From Pisaster brevispinus (Eukaryota > Echinodermata > Asteroidea > Forcipulatida > Asteriidae), in contig JAMKCF010000001.1 in assembly GCA_023634235.1 (NCBI GenBank), positions 2,284,001-2,348,000 on the forward strand: a stretch of DNA of 64,000 bases. The letters are read 5' to 3'. The position numbers and the translations under genes were made by a program. The stretch's first letter is position 1. The number at the start of each line of letters is the position of its first letter. This document shows positions 63,982-64,000 of this stretch, piece after piece. The notes below the pieces were generated by a model, which was given only the letters and a program-made list of their open reading frames with translations, was not told the origin of the DNA and did not search any database.

Positions 63982-64000
63982 TCTGGCGTGTCGTGGACGA
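63982..64000 (+). mobile_element. SINE S2 head, cut by the window end
   Basis: GGCGTGTCGTGGACGA matches the start of the S2 head (GGCGTGTCGTGGTTGAGC on the minus strand at 6275). The rest lies beyond the window. Confidence 0.55.

Overview
This is a eukaryotic genomic window, AT-rich, intron- and repeat-dominated, with no operons or long open reading frames. The repeats suggest an echinoderm, most likely a sea star. The basis is several dispersed families that I recall as abundant in asteroid genomes: the repeat around 57335-57722, the fold-back 'AATTTCATAGAGCTGC' family, the 'GATTTCACAAAG' family and a tRNA-headed SINE. That assignment comes from memory and was not checked by a search.

The only host gene I can support well lies at the right end on the + strand. 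Three exons (57128-57310, 62151-62232, 63316 to about 63493) have matching splice sites and phases. Together they encode S5, the pore loop and S6 of a cyclic-nucleotide-binding-domain (CNBD) family cation channel with a K+-type GYGD filter. The voltage sensor should lie upstream and was not found. The C-linker and CNBD should lie beyond 64000. Introns of about 4.8 and 1.1 kb are packed with repeats. A second, much weaker candidate exon (10036-10220, +) encodes a short Cys-containing domain resembling the ligand-binding module of small TNF receptors such as BCMA. A few unassigned ORFs (around 3845-4192 +, 21932-22339 -, 34495-34707 -) are listed with low confidence.

Almost everything else is repeats. 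Region by region: 0-10 kb has fold-back elements, a SINE, a 21-bp palindromic tandem repeat and paired copies of an 'AGACCTTTCTATTG' MITE. 10-24 kb has the candidate exon, MITE copies, several LINE 3' ends (one interrupted by another), two SINEs and an 85-bp tandem array. 24-34 kb has a very long fold-back, a SINE split by a MITE, a nested MITE insertion and a 57-bp minisatellite. 34-46 kb has hairpins, a four-unit tandem array of a fold-back MITE, and an exact 100-bp tandem of tRNA-like SINE heads. 46-57 kb has further MITEs, long T and CT tracts and a composite repeat+SINE unit. 57-64 kb is the channel gene, whose introns hold a 1-kb array of about 30-bp units and a chain of MITEs placed end to end.

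No CRISPR array, rRNA, bona fide tRNA gene, virus or toxin gene was seen. The tRNA-like sequences are SINE heads. Repeat boundaries were read by eye and are approximate to about 5-20 bp unless a terminal motif is cited.
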